Below, piece by piece: positions 6,968-15,570 of a stretch of DNA of 38,507 nucleotides. Source of the stretch: Clostridia bacterium (GTDB lineage Bacteria; Bacillota; Clostridia; Christensenellales; Aristaeellaceae); contig JAUMVG010000029.1 of the NCBI GenBank assembly GCA_030530315.1, positions 1 through 38,507 of the forward strand. The letters are read 5' to 3'. The position numbers and the translations under genes are program-made. The notes below the pieces were generated by a model, which was not told the origin of the DNA, ran no database searches, and saw only the letters and a list, made by a program, of their open reading frames with translations. The stretch's first letter is position 1; the number at the start of each line of letters is the position of its first letter.

Positions 6968-8836
6968 TTGACCCTTTCAGACCGCATTGAAAAGCTGTTC
7001 ATGTCCGTCCAAAAGCCCGTGCGCTACATGGGCGGGGAGTTCAACGCCGTGATGAAGGACCCGGCGTCCGTCGACGTGCGCTACGCCTTCCTGTTTCCGG
7101 ACACCTATGAGGTGGGCATGTCCCACCTGGGCATGAAGATACTGTATCACGCCATCAACCGTCGGGAGGACGCCTGGTGCGAGCGCGTGTTCTCGCCGTG
7201 GGTGGACATGGCCGACCTGATGCGGCAGAACGACATACCGCTGTTCTCGCTGGAATCCAGGACGCCCATCGGTCAGTTCGACCTACTGGGCATCACCCTT
7301 CAGTATGAGATGAGCTTTACGAATATCCTGGAAGCCCTGGACCTGGCGGGCATCCCACTGCGGCAGGCGGACCGAAAAGAAGGTCCCTTCGTCATCTGCG
7401 GCGGGCCCTGCGCCTTCAACCCGGAGCCACTGGCGCCCTTTGTGGACCTGATCGCCCTCGGCGACGGGGAGGAGGAGACCCTTCAGACCATCGACGTCTA
7501 TAAAAAATGGAAGGCGTCCGGCCTGCCCCGGGAGGAATACCTCAAGATGGCGGCGCAGATCCCCGGCATCTACGTGCCGTCGCTCTATGATGTCAGCTAC
7601 AACCCCGACGGCACCGTCGCGGCGGTCACGCCCAAGCCGGGCAGCGGCGCGCCGGAGGTCGTCCGCAAGGCCATGGTGACGGATTTGGACGCCGTCCAGT
7701 ATCCGGAGAAGCTGATCGTGCCCTACGGCGAGATCGTCCACAACCGAATCATGCTGGAGATCTTCCGCGGCTGCACCCGGGGCTGCCGGTTCTGCCAGGC
7801 GGGCATGATCTATCGTCCGATCCGGGAGCGGTCCGTCGACCACCTGATGGAGATGGCGGAGAAGCTGGTGAGCAGCACCGGCTACGACGAGATCTCGCTG
7901 ATGAGCCTGTCCAGCGGCGACTACTCCTGCCTGCCCGAGCTGGCCCATAACATGGTTGAGCGATTCTCCGCCAAGCGGGTGAAGATCTCGCTGCCCTCCC
8001 AGCGCATCGACACGGTGCTGACGGACACGCTGAAGGAGACCCAGAAGGTGCGCAAGACCGCCCTGACGCTGGCCCCGGAAGCGGGCACCCAGCGCCTGCG
8101 GGACGTGATCAACAAGGGCGTGACCGAGGCGGACCTGATCCGGTCGGTCACGGACGCCTTCGAGCAGGGCTGGTCGGCGGTCAAGCTGTACTTCATGCTG
8201 GGCCTGCCCACGGAGACCGACGAGGACGTGCTCGGCATCGCCGATCTGGCTGAGAAGGTCCGGCGCTGCTACTTCTCCGTGCCCAAGGAGAAGCGGTCTC
8301 CCGGCCTGCGCATCACCGTCAGCTGCTCGGTGTTCGTGCCGAAGAACGACACGCCCTTCCAGTGGGCGCCGCAGCTGGACTATGATACCGTCGTCCATCG
8401 CCAGCAGCTGCTCCGTCAGGCCCTGAACAAGGTCAAGGGCGTGGATTTCAAGTACCACGCCCCGGACGTGAGCTACATCGAGGCCGTGTTCGCCCGGGGC
8501 GACCGCCGTCTGGGGGACGCCATGGAGCTGGCCTGGAAGCGCGGCTGCCGGTTCGACGGCTGGAGCGACCAGTTCCGCTACGACGTATGGCTCAAGGCCT
8601 TTGAGGACACCGGGCTGGACCCGGATTTCTACGCGGCGCGCCCCCGCCCGGTGGACGAGGTGTTCCCCTGGGACCACCTGGACTGCGGCGTAACGAAAAA
8701 ATACCTGCTCAGGGAGTGGGAGAAGGCCCAGCGCGCCGAGTGCACCCACGACTGCCGAAAGGGCTGCACCGGCTGCGGCATGAAGCGCTACCCGGGCGCC
8801 TGCGCGGGAAAGACGCCGCCTGAGGAGATGCAATGA
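6968..8836 (+). CDS. B12-binding-domain radical SAM protein, TIGR03960-like
   Basis: A 622-residue radical SAM enzyme of the family that precedes a DUF2344 protein in many Firmicutes; its reaction is not known to me. The N-terminal part (about 1-230) resembles a cobalamin-binding-type Rossmann region (YAFLFPDTYEVGMSHLGMKILYHAIN, later CGGPCAFNPEPLAPFVDLIALGDGEE). The radical SAM core follows with CxxxCxxC at Cys269, Cys273, Cys276 (GCTRGCRFCQAG), the ligands of a [4Fe-4S] cluster. The C-terminus has further cysteines (CTHDCRKGCTGCG) that could hold another cluster. The start is the TTG at 6968 because GGAGG lies 7 bases upstream; upstream in-frame codons overlap the promoter. It is the first gene of a ten-gene run and is followed 16 bases later by its usual partner. 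Confidence 0.9.
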   Translation: MTLSDRIEKLFMSVQKPVRYMGGEFNAVMKDPASVDVRYAFLFPDTYEVGMSHLGMKILYHAINRREDAWCERVFSPWVDMADLMRQNDIPLFSLESRTPIGQFDLLGITLQYEMSFTNILEALDLAGIPLRQADRKEGPFVICGGPCAFNPEPLAPFVDLIALGDGEEETLQTIDVYKKWKASGLPREEYLKMAAQIPGIYVPSLYDVSYNPDGTVAAVTPKPGSGAPEVVRKAMVTDLDAVQYPEKLIVPYGEIVHNRIMLEIFRGCTRGCRFCQAGMIYRPIRERSVDHLMEMAEKLVSSTGYDEISLMSLSSGDYSCLPELAHNMVERFSAKRVKISLPSQRIDTVLTDTLKETQKVRKTALTLAPEAGTQRLRDVINKGVTEADLIRSVTDAFEQGWSAVKLYFMLGLPTETDEDVLGIADLAEKVRRCYFSVPKEKRSPGLRITVSCSVFVPKNDTPFQWAPQLDYDTVVHRQQLLRQALNKVKGVDFKYHAPDVSYIEAVFARGDRRLGDAMELAWKRGCRFDGWSDQFRYDVWLKAFEDTGLDPDFYAARPRPVDEVFPWDHLDCGVTKKYLLREWEKAQRAECTHDCRKGCTGCGMKRYPGACAGKTPPEEMQ

Positions 8837-8852
8837 GGAGAGGAATGCCGCT

Positions 8853-9521
8853 ATGAGGGCACTGATACGCTTTGGAAAGCAGCCGCGCCTGCGCTTTATA
8901 TCCCATCTGGATCTCCAGCGCTTCTTCCAGCGGGCCGTGAACCGCACGGGGCTGCCCATCGCCTACACCCAGGGCTTCAATCCCCACCCGGTGATGTCCT
9001 TCGGCTCCGCGCTGGCGCTGGGTTGGACCAGTGAATACGAGGTCATCGACATCAAGCTGAGCGCGCCCATGGGGCGAAAGCGCACGGAGGACGCCGTGCG
9101 GGCCGCCCTGCCGGAGGATCTGCCGGTGCTGGAGGTCCGGATGGTGGACGACAGGCATCCCGCGCCGATGGCGCAGGTATGTCAGGCAGAGTACAAAATT
9201 GAGCTGACGGGGGAGAGCGCCTCCGCCGTGATCGACAGCATCGGCGCCTTCATGGAACGGGAGACCGTCGCCGCGGTCAAGAAGACGAAGTCCGGCGAGA
9301 AGGAGATCAACGCCCGCCCGCTGGTCATCGATTTGAAGCCGGAATCGAACGGCCTTACCGCGCGGCTCATGCTGACGGAGAGGGATTCCATCAAGCCGGA
9401 CCTGCTGATCGCGCTGCTTTCGGACATGGCTGGGGTCGAACCGCCGGAGGCCCGGATCCACCGCACGCTCCTGTTGGGTGAGGACGCGGAGGGCCGCCTC
9501 AGGCCGCTGATGGAGCTGTAG
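8853..9521 (+). CDS. DUF2344 (TIGR03936) radical-SAM-associated protein
   Basis: A 222-residue soluble protein with the DUF2344 signature at its N-terminus (RALIRFGKQPRLRFISHLDLQRFFQRAVNRTGLPIAYTQGFNPHPVMSFGSAL). In other Firmicutes this domain is encoded beside, or fused to, the TIGR03960 radical SAM protein and is taken to work with it; the biochemical role is unknown to me. GAGGAGAGG precedes the ATG at 8853. Its stop codon TAG overlaps by one base the GTG that may start the next gene, so the radical SAM protein, this protein and RNase G are probably translated from one message. Confidence 0.9.
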   Translation: MRALIRFGKQPRLRFISHLDLQRFFQRAVNRTGLPIAYTQGFNPHPVMSFGSALALGWTSEYEVIDIKLSAPMGRKRTEDAVRAALPEDLPVLEVRMVDDRHPAPMAQVCQAEYKIELTGESASAVIDSIGAFMERETVAAVKKTKSGEKEINARPLVIDLKPESNGLTARLMLTERDSIKPDLLIALLSDMAGVEPPEARIHRTLLLGEDAEGRLRPLMEL

Positions 9522-11026
9522 TGGATATGAGCCAAACGCTGTTGATGGAAAGCCTGCTTGGGCAGACCCGCCTCGCGGTGATCGAGGACGGAGAGGTCTG
9601 CGAGCTGTACGTGCGCCGGCCGGATTCCGAAAACCTGTCGGGCAACATCTACCTCGGCAGGGTGGAAAACGTGCTCCCGGGCATGAACGCCGCCTTCGTG
9701 GACATCGGCCGGGACAAGAACGGCTTCCTCTCCGCTGCAAGGCTTCCCTCGGAGGTCCAGGGCGACAGGACCCTCGCCGAGCGGGCGAAGAAGCGGCGGA
9801 TCGAATCCGTAGCCAGGCCGGGCAGGAGCATCCTCGTCCAGGTCCTCAAGTCCGAGGGCGGGGCGAAGGGGCCACAGCTGTCCTGCAATATCTCGCTGCC
9901 GGGCCGGCTGATGGTGCTTCTGGACGGCGTGCCCTACGCGGGCGTGTCCAGGAAGATTGAGGATCCCGGAGAGCGGGAGCGCCTGCGGCAGCTTGGACGG
10001 GAGTTGACCGAGGGCAAGGACCTGGGTGTCATCCTGCGGACCGCGGCCAATGGGGCGTCGGAATCGGCGCTGGTCGAAGAATTCACACGGCTGTCCGAAC
10101 GGCTCGACGAGCTTCACCGCGCGGCGGAGCATGCCGCGGCGCCAAGGCTGATCCATGACGACAACGCCCTGGAGCTCAAAGCCGTCCGGGACAGGCTCAA
10201 GGACGGTGTGGACGTCCTCTGGGCCGAGGGAGAACCCCTGTACCGTCGCCTGAAGGCGTTGGCGGAGGAGCACGCGCCGGATTACGCCGAGCGCGTCAGG
10301 CTCCACGACGGCGCGACGCCCCTGTTCGACCTCTACAGCGTGGACACCGCCGTGGACAAAGCCCTGCAAAAATACGTCTGGCTGAAGGACGGCGGGTCTC
10401 TGGTGATCGAGGAGACCGAGGCATTGACCGTCGTCGACGTCAACACCGGAAAGAACGTGGGGAAGAGGTCCGCTGAGGAGACGGTCTTCAAGACGAATTG
10501 CCTGGCGGCGCGGGAATTGATGCGCCAGCTTCGCCTGCGGGACATCGCGGGCATCGTGATCGTGGACTTCATCGACATGGCGTCGGAGGACCACAAGAGC
10601 GCCGTGCTGGAGGAGCTGCGCGGTTGCGCGGCCCGGGACGGGAACCGCACCCGGGTGCTCGGCTTTACCGGCCTCGGCCTTGTGGAGCTGACCCGCAAGC
10701 GCGAGCGCCTGCCTCTCAAGCGGCAGCTGATGCACACCTGCTCGGACTGCGGCGGCAACGGCGTCGTCCCATCCCACGAGACCACGGCCCGCCGCGCCGT
10801 GCGGGAGCTCTGGCGGCGCAGGCGCGGGGGCAATGAAGGCCCGCTGCTCGTGGAAGCCGCCCCGCAGGTGGTTTCCCGGCTCAAGGCCATTGGTGCCTCA
10901 AAGGGCGGGTCGACTTACGCCCGGCCCGATGAATCACTGAAAGCCGACGAATTCCGCGTCTCTCCCGTGGACGCCAACGCGCTGCCCGAGGGCTGCGCGA
11001 CACTGAAACAGAGGGAGTGCCTATGA
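9521..11026 (+). CDS. rng: Ribonuclease E/G family endoribonuclease (RNase G-like)
   Basis: A 501-residue member of the Rne/Rng family, which cleaves single-stranded AU-rich RNA during rRNA and mRNA processing. An S1-like RNA-binding region lies at about 38-120 (GNIYLGRVENVLPGMNAAFVDIGRDKNGFL). The catalytic DNase I-like part carries the metal-binding aspartates Asp306 (LTVVDVNTGKNVGK) and Asp349 (IVIVDFIDM), and the zinc link CSDC (Cys407, Cys410) follows. It ends soon after, without the long scaffold tail of RNase E, so G-type is the better name. The start is GTG 9521 or ATG 9527; GGAG at 9512 favours GTG slightly. The order radical SAM-DUF2344-rng is common in Clostridia, but the usual rplU-rpmA-obg does not follow; miaB does, with a 4-base ATGA overlap. 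Confidence 0.93.
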   Translation: MDMSQTLLMESLLGQTRLAVIEDGEVCELYVRRPDSENLSGNIYLGRVENVLPGMNAAFVDIGRDKNGFLSAARLPSEVQGDRTLAERAKKRRIESVARPGRSILVQVLKSEGGAKGPQLSCNISLPGRLMVLLDGVPYAGVSRKIEDPGERERLRQLGRELTEGKDLGVILRTAANGASESALVEEFTRLSERLDELHRAAEHAAAPRLIHDDNALELKAVRDRLKDGVDVLWAEGEPLYRRLKALAEEHAPDYAERVRLHDGATPLFDLYSVDTAVDKALQKYVWLKDGGSLVIEETEALTVVDVNTGKNVGKRSAEETVFKTNCLAARELMRQLRLRDIAGIVIVDFIDMASEDHKSAVLEELRGCAARDGNRTRVLGFTGLGLVELTRKRERLPLKRQLMHTCSDCGGNGVVPSHETTARRAVRELWRRRRGGNEGPLLVEAAPQVVSRLKAIGASKGGSTYARPDESLKADEFRVSPVDANALPEGCATLKQRECL

Positions 11027-12423
11027 AAGAGAGAATCATCGTTCCCGAGAGCGAGATGCTGCGCCAGAGGGAATTCATGCGCCTGGTGGAAAAGCTGGAG
11101 CAGCGGCCCCGGTCCTATCACATCGTATCGATGGGTTGCCAGATGAACGAGCGGGATTCCGAGTCCATCGCGGGCATGCTGGAGCAGATGGGCATGGCCC
11201 ACCAGCCGGTGCGCGAGCAGGCCGACCTGATCCTCTACAATACCTGCTGCGTGCGGGAAAATGCCGAGAACAAGGCACTGGGCAACGTCATATGGCTCAA
11301 GGAGCTGAAAAAGGACAAGCCGGAGCTGATGATCTGCGTGGGCGGCTGCATGACCCAGGAAAAGGGCATGGCTCCGATGATGAAAAAGCGCTATCCCTTC
11401 ATCGACCTGGTCTACGGCACCCACAATATGTACAAGCTGCCGGAATACATCTACCGCGTGCTGACGGAAAAGCACCCTGTGGTGGAGGTCATGGACATCG
11501 ACGGCGAGGTGGTGGAGGGTCTGCCGGAGAAGCGGGCGAACCATTTCAACGCCTTCGTGAACATCATGTACGGCTGCGACAACTTCTGCACCTACTGCAT
11601 CGTGCCCTATGTGCGCGGCCGGGAGCGCTCCCGCGAGCCGGAGGCCGTCATCGCGGAGTGCGTGCGGCTCCAGGACGAGGGCGCCCGGGAGATCATGCTG
11701 CTGGGGCAGAACGTCAACTCCTACCGCGGCGGCGGGGCGGAGTTCGCGGAGCTGCTCTACCGCATCGACCGGCTGGGCATTCCCCGCATACGGTTCATGA
11801 CCTCGCACCCAAAGGATCTCTCGGACGAGCTGATCCAGGCCTTCGGCGAACTCAAGCACCTGATGCCCCAGCTGCATCTGCCGGTGCAGGCGGGCAGCGA
11901 CGAGATCCTGCGCCGCATGAACCGCCATTACACCCGCGAACACTACCTGGGGCTGGTCAAAAAGCTGCGGAGCGTATGCCCGGACATCGGCCTGACCAGC
12001 GATATCATCGTCGGCTTCCCCGGGGAGACGCTGGAGCAGTTCGAGGAGACCCTGTCGCTGGTGCGCGAGGTGCGCTTCGACGCGGCCTACACCTTTATCT
12101 TCTCCCCGCGCACGGGCACGCGGGCCACGGCGCTTCCCGACGACACGCCCTATGAGGTCAAGAGCGAGCGCATCCAGCGGCTGATCGACCTGCAGCAGGC
12201 GATTTCCCTGGAAGCCCTCGAGGCTCAGGTGGGGAAGCGGGAGACCGTGCTGGTCGAATCCGTCTCCACCCGGGACGCCGGCTCCGTGGGCGGCAAGACG
12301 CCGCGGGGACACATGGTCAACTTCCCCGGCGGGCCGGAATTAATCGGGAGCTTTGCGGAAGTGGAGATCACCTCTGCCGGGCGCAACACGCTGCGCGGCA
12401 GGAGAATCGCAACGGAGGAATAA
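11023..12423 (+). CDS. miaB: tRNA-2-methylthio-N6-dimethylallyladenosine synthase MiaB
   Basis: A 466-residue methylthiotransferase that adds a methylthio group to i6A37 in tRNAs reading UNN codons, the step after MiaA (encoded at 17709-18692). The N-terminal UPF0004 domain holds the auxiliary cluster ligands Cys39 (MGCQMN), Cys75 in NTCC and Cys109 (GGCM). The radical SAM motif is Cys185, Cys189, Cys192 in YGCDNFCTYCIVPYVRGRERSR, the hallmark of MiaB rather than RimO or MtaB. A TRAM domain ends the protein (about 400-466). ATG 11023 is chosen over an in-frame GTG six bases earlier because GAGGGAG lies six bases upstream and the ATG overlaps the rng stop as ATGA. Confidence 0.97.
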   Translation: MKERIIVPESEMLRQREFMRLVEKLEQRPRSYHIVSMGCQMNERDSESIAGMLEQMGMAHQPVREQADLILYNTCCVRENAENKALGNVIWLKELKKDKPELMICVGGCMTQEKGMAPMMKKRYPFIDLVYGTHNMYKLPEYIYRVLTEKHPVVEVMDIDGEVVEGLPEKRANHFNAFVNIMYGCDNFCTYCIVPYVRGRERSREPEAVIAECVRLQDEGAREIMLLGQNVNSYRGGGAEFAELLYRIDRLGIPRIRFMTSHPKDLSDELIQAFGELKHLMPQLHLPVQAGSDEILRRMNRHYTREHYLGLVKKLRSVCPDIGLTSDIIVGFPGETLEQFEETLSLVREVRFDAAYTFIFSPRTGTRATALPDDTPYEVKSERIQRLIDLQQAISLEALEAQVGKRETVLVESVSTRDAGSVGGKTPRGHMVNFPGGPELIGSFAEVEITSAGRNTLRGRRIATEE

Positions 12424-12427
12424 TCAC

Positions 12428-12826
12428 ATGGACAAGGTATTTGAAAAGACCCGCGAGCTGGGCCAGGCCCTGCTCGAGAGCGAAGCCTATCGCAAGATGA
12501 AGGACGCCGAGGACAAGGCCATGGGCAACGCGGAGGCGGCTTCGCTGATGGCCAGCTTCCTCGAGAAGCGCGGCGAGCTCCAGGCGATGATGCAGTCCGA
12601 GAACCCGGATCCCGGCGCCCTGAAGCGGCTGTCCGACGAGATGGACGGCTTTCAGGAGCGGCTCCAGATGATAGATGACATCGTCGCGCTGAACGACGCC
12701 CGCAACGACTTCAACAGCCTGATCGGGCAGATCAACCAGGTGCTCCAGTTTATCGTCACCGGGCGGATGGACGAGCCCTCCGGCGGCTGCTCCGGCAACT
12801 GCGGCAGCTGCTCCGGCTGCAACTGA
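12428..12826 (+). CDS. YlbF/YmcA-family protein with a C-terminal four-cysteine tail
   Basis: A 132-residue, mostly helical protein of the YlbF/YmcA (RicF/RicA) family. In Bacillus subtilis these act with YaaT as a complex needed for competence, sporulation and biofilm formation, and for RNase Y-dependent RNA maturation; the complex carries iron-sulfur clusters. Helices cover residues 1-115, and the tail SGGCSGNCGSCSGCN holds Cys121, Cys125, Cys128 and Cys131, a plausible cluster or zinc site. A longer open frame begins at 12353 inside miaB, but GGAGG 9 bases before ATG 12428 and the family's usual start settle the choice. The position between miaB and mutS matches that of ymcA in Bacillus. 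No YaaT-type gene is in the window. Confidence 0.9.
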   Translation: MDKVFEKTRELGQALLESEAYRKMKDAEDKAMGNAEAASLMASFLEKRGELQAMMQSENPDPGALKRLSDEMDGFQERLQMIDDIVALNDARNDFNSLIGQINQVLQFIVTGRMDEPSGGCSGNCGSCSGCN

Positions 12827-12896
12827 TTCCCGGCGAACGCCCCGTTCGCTTGACCAAAAGTATTCGCCGATTTACGGATTCGAGGTGAGGTTTTCC

Positions 12897-15485
12897 ATGC
12901 CCATCACGCCGATGATGCAGCAATACCTGAACACCAAGGAGCAGTACCCCAACACCATACTGTTTTACAGGCTGGGGGACTTCTACGAGATGTTCTTTGA
13001 CGACGCCAAGCTCGTCTCCCGGGAGCTGGAGCTGACGCTGACCGGCAAGGACTGCGGCCTTTCCGAGCGCGCGCCGATGTGCGGCGTGCCCTATCACGCG
13101 GTGGATACCTACCTGCAAAAGCTGATCGAGAAGGGCTACAAGGTGGCCATCTGCGAGCAGATGGAGGATCCCGCCACGGCCAAGGGGCTCGTGAAGCGGG
13201 AGGTCATCCGCGTGGTGACGCCGGGCACCGTCATCGAGAGCAGCATGCTGGAGGACCGCAAAGCGAACTACATCGCCTCGCTGTGCCTGCGCAAGAACCA
13301 GGCGGGCGTCGCCTTTTGCGACGTTTCCACCGGCGAATTCTGCCTGTTCCAGGTCCAGGACGCCCGGTCGAACCTCGCCGACGAGCTGGCGCGCCTGGCC
13401 CCCAGCGAGATCATCGCCAACGACACCCGCGCCCTGGCCGAATTCGAGCCGGACGGCGCCGCGAAGGCCGAACAGCTAGACGAGGAACAGTACGGCTATG
13501 CCGTCGCCTCCAGAGTGCTGACGGCCCACTTCTCAAAGAGCATCGCCGAGATGGGCTTTGACGGCCAGCGGCTTGCGGTATGCGCCGCCGGCGCGCTGCT
13601 CAGCTACTTGACCCAGACCCAGAAGAACGCCCTGAGCCACATCATGACCGCGAAGCCCTACGAGAGCATGCGGTATATGGCGCTGGACAAGGCGGCCCTG
13701 CGGAACCTGGAATTGCTTGAAACCACCCGCGGCAAGAGTCGGAAGGGCTCCCTGCTGTGGATACTGGACGAGACCCGCACCGCCATGGGCAGCCGCCTGA
13801 TGCGGGCGTGGATCGAGCGCCCCCTCAAGGAGAAGGACCAGATCGAACGCCGGCTGGACGCGGTGGAGCAGCTGATCCAAAACCCGATGGCCGCGGACAG
13901 CCTGCGCCAGCTGTTCGACAGCGTATACGACGTGGAGCGGCTGTTGAGCCGCATCGCCTACGACGCGATCAACGCCCGGGACTGCCTGGCGCTGGTGGCG
14001 ACGCTGGAGTGCATTCCGCTGATTAAGGATTATGGAAAGGCCTTTGACGCGCCTTTGATCCGGGACACATTGGACGATCTGGACCCGATGACGGAGATGA
14101 CCGACACCCTCCGGCGGGCAATCTCGCCGGACGCGCCGATTTCCGTGCGGGACGGCGGCATGATCCGGGAGGGCTACAACGCCGAGCTGGACGAGCTGCG
14201 CCAGATCGGGACCCACGGCAAGGAATACCTTGCGGGGCTCGAGGCCCGCGAGCGGGAGCGCACCGGCATCAAGAACCTGAAGATCGGCTACAACCGGGTC
14301 TTCGGCTATTACATCGAGGTCACCAAGTCCTTCTACGATCAGGTGCCCTATGACTACGTGCGTAAGCAGACCCTCGCGAACGCGGAGCGCTTCATCACAG
14401 AGGAACTCAAGAACCTGGAGAGCCGCATCCTCGGCGCCGAGGAGAACGCCATGCGGCTGGAGTACTCGCTGTTCTGCGAGCTCCGGGAGCTGCTCAAGCA
14501 GCACCTGCCCGAGCTCCAAAGCACCGTGTCCGGGCTCAAGACGCTGGATGTGCTGCTCGCCCTCGCCAAGGCGGCTTCCGACTACGGCTACGTCCGGCCC
14601 GCCATCAACGACGAGGGCCGCTATCAAATCGAAGACGGCCGGCACCCGGTGGTGGAGGCTTCCATCGGCCGGGAGCGCTTCGTTCCCAATGACACCAGCC
14701 TTACCGCCGACGAGCGGGTGATGATCATCACAGGCCCGAACATGGCGGGCAAATCCACTTACATGCGCCAGGTGGCCCTGATCGTGCTGATGGCCCACAT
14801 GGGCTCCTTCGTGCCCGCCGCCTCCGCGGATATCGCCATCACGGACCGCATATTCACGCGCATCGGCGCCTCCGACGACCTGTACGGCGGCCAGTCCACC
14901 TTCATGGTGGAGATGACCGAGATGGCGACCATCCTGAAGTTCGCCACGCCCAAGAGCCTGCTGATCCTGGACGAGGTGGGGCGGGGGACCTCCACCTTCG
15001 ACGGCCTGTCCATCGCCTGGGCGGCGGTGGAGTACATCGCCGGGGAAAAGTGCGGCGCGCGGACGCTGTTCGCCACCCACTATCATGAGCTTTCGGAGCT
15101 GGAGGGACAGCTTGCCGGAGTGGTCAACTTCCGAATCACCGCCAAGGAACAGGGTGAAGACGTGATCTTCCTCAGGAAGATCGTCCGGGGCGGCGCGGAC
15201 CGCAGCTACGGCGTGTCGGTGGCTCGCCTGGCGGGCCTTCCCAAGTCTCTGATCGCCCGGGCCCGGCAGATCATGGCGCGGCTGGAGGTGGACGACCAGC
15301 AGCGGGGGAACCTGGGGCAGAACATACTGGACGACCACAAGGCGAAGGACCGCCAGCTGGGCATGCTGGATTTCCAGCCCATGGAGCTCGTGCAGGAGAT
15401 CGCCGGGCTGGACGTGGTCAGCATGACGCCCATCGACGCGTTGAACAAGCTGTTTGAGCTGAACGAGAAGGCCAAACGCATTTGA
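12897..15485 (+). CDS. mutS: DNA mismatch repair protein MutS
   Basis: An 862-residue MutS, normal length. Domain I has the mismatch-wedge motif Phe29-Tyr30-Glu31 (GDFYEMF), which marks the repair-type MutS1 rather than MutS2. Connector, lever and clamp domains fill about 125-560. The ABC-type ATPase domain has Walker A GPNMAGKST (613-621), Walker B LLILDEVGRGTSTFDG (Asp692, Glu693) and the HYHEL motif. MutS dimers recognise mispairs and loops in new DNA and recruit MutL, encoded next. The start is ATG 12897, six bases after GGTGAGG; an in-frame GTG at 12885 lies inside that ribosome site. A small hairpin (12833-12838/12844-12849) and a possible weak -35 TTGACC (12850-12855) lie in the 70-base gap upstream, so a secondary promoter is possible. 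Confidence 0.98.
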   Translation: MPITPMMQQYLNTKEQYPNTILFYRLGDFYEMFFDDAKLVSRELELTLTGKDCGLSERAPMCGVPYHAVDTYLQKLIEKGYKVAICEQMEDPATAKGLVKREVIRVVTPGTVIESSMLEDRKANYIASLCLRKNQAGVAFCDVSTGEFCLFQVQDARSNLADELARLAPSEIIANDTRALAEFEPDGAAKAEQLDEEQYGYAVASRVLTAHFSKSIAEMGFDGQRLAVCAAGALLSYLTQTQKNALSHIMTAKPYESMRYMALDKAALRNLELLETTRGKSRKGSLLWILDETRTAMGSRLMRAWIERPLKEKDQIERRLDAVEQLIQNPMAADSLRQLFDSVYDVERLLSRIAYDAINARDCLALVATLECIPLIKDYGKAFDAPLIRDTLDDLDPMTEMTDTLRRAISPDAPISVRDGGMIREGYNAELDELRQIGTHGKEYLAGLEARERERTGIKNLKIGYNRVFGYYIEVTKSFYDQVPYDYVRKQTLANAERFITEELKNLESRILGAEENAMRLEYSLFCELRELLKQHLPELQSTVSGLKTLDVLLALAKAASDYGYVRPAINDEGRYQIEDGRHPVVEASIGRERFVPNDTSLTADERVMIITGPNMAGKSTYMRQVALIVLMAHMGSFVPAASADIAITDRIFTRIGASDDLYGGQSTFMVEMTEMATILKFATPKSLLILDEVGRGTSTFDGLSIAWAAVEYIAGEKCGARTLFATHYHELSELEGQLAGVVNFRITAKEQGEDVIFLRKIVRGGADRSYGVSVARLAGLPKSLIARARQIMARLEVDDQQRGNLGQNILDDHKAKDRQLGMLDFQPMELVQEIAGLDVVSMTPIDALNKLFELNEKAKRI

Positions 15486-15570
15486 GTGTATTGGCGGTTG
15501 CCGATGGTCTCATATCCGGCGACCGCCGGGTTGAATCCCACGATTTGTTTGAGTCATACGGGAGGGAAAT

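Noticed and set aside
7283-8959. 558-codon open frame antisense to the radical SAM gene
   Set aside because: Composition rich in Arg, His, Ala and Leu with no recognisable motif; the sense strand encodes a clear enzyme.
13533-15338. 601-codon open frame antisense to mutS
   Set aside because: No ribosome site, no domain, and it lies wholly within mutS; same codon-bias artefact.
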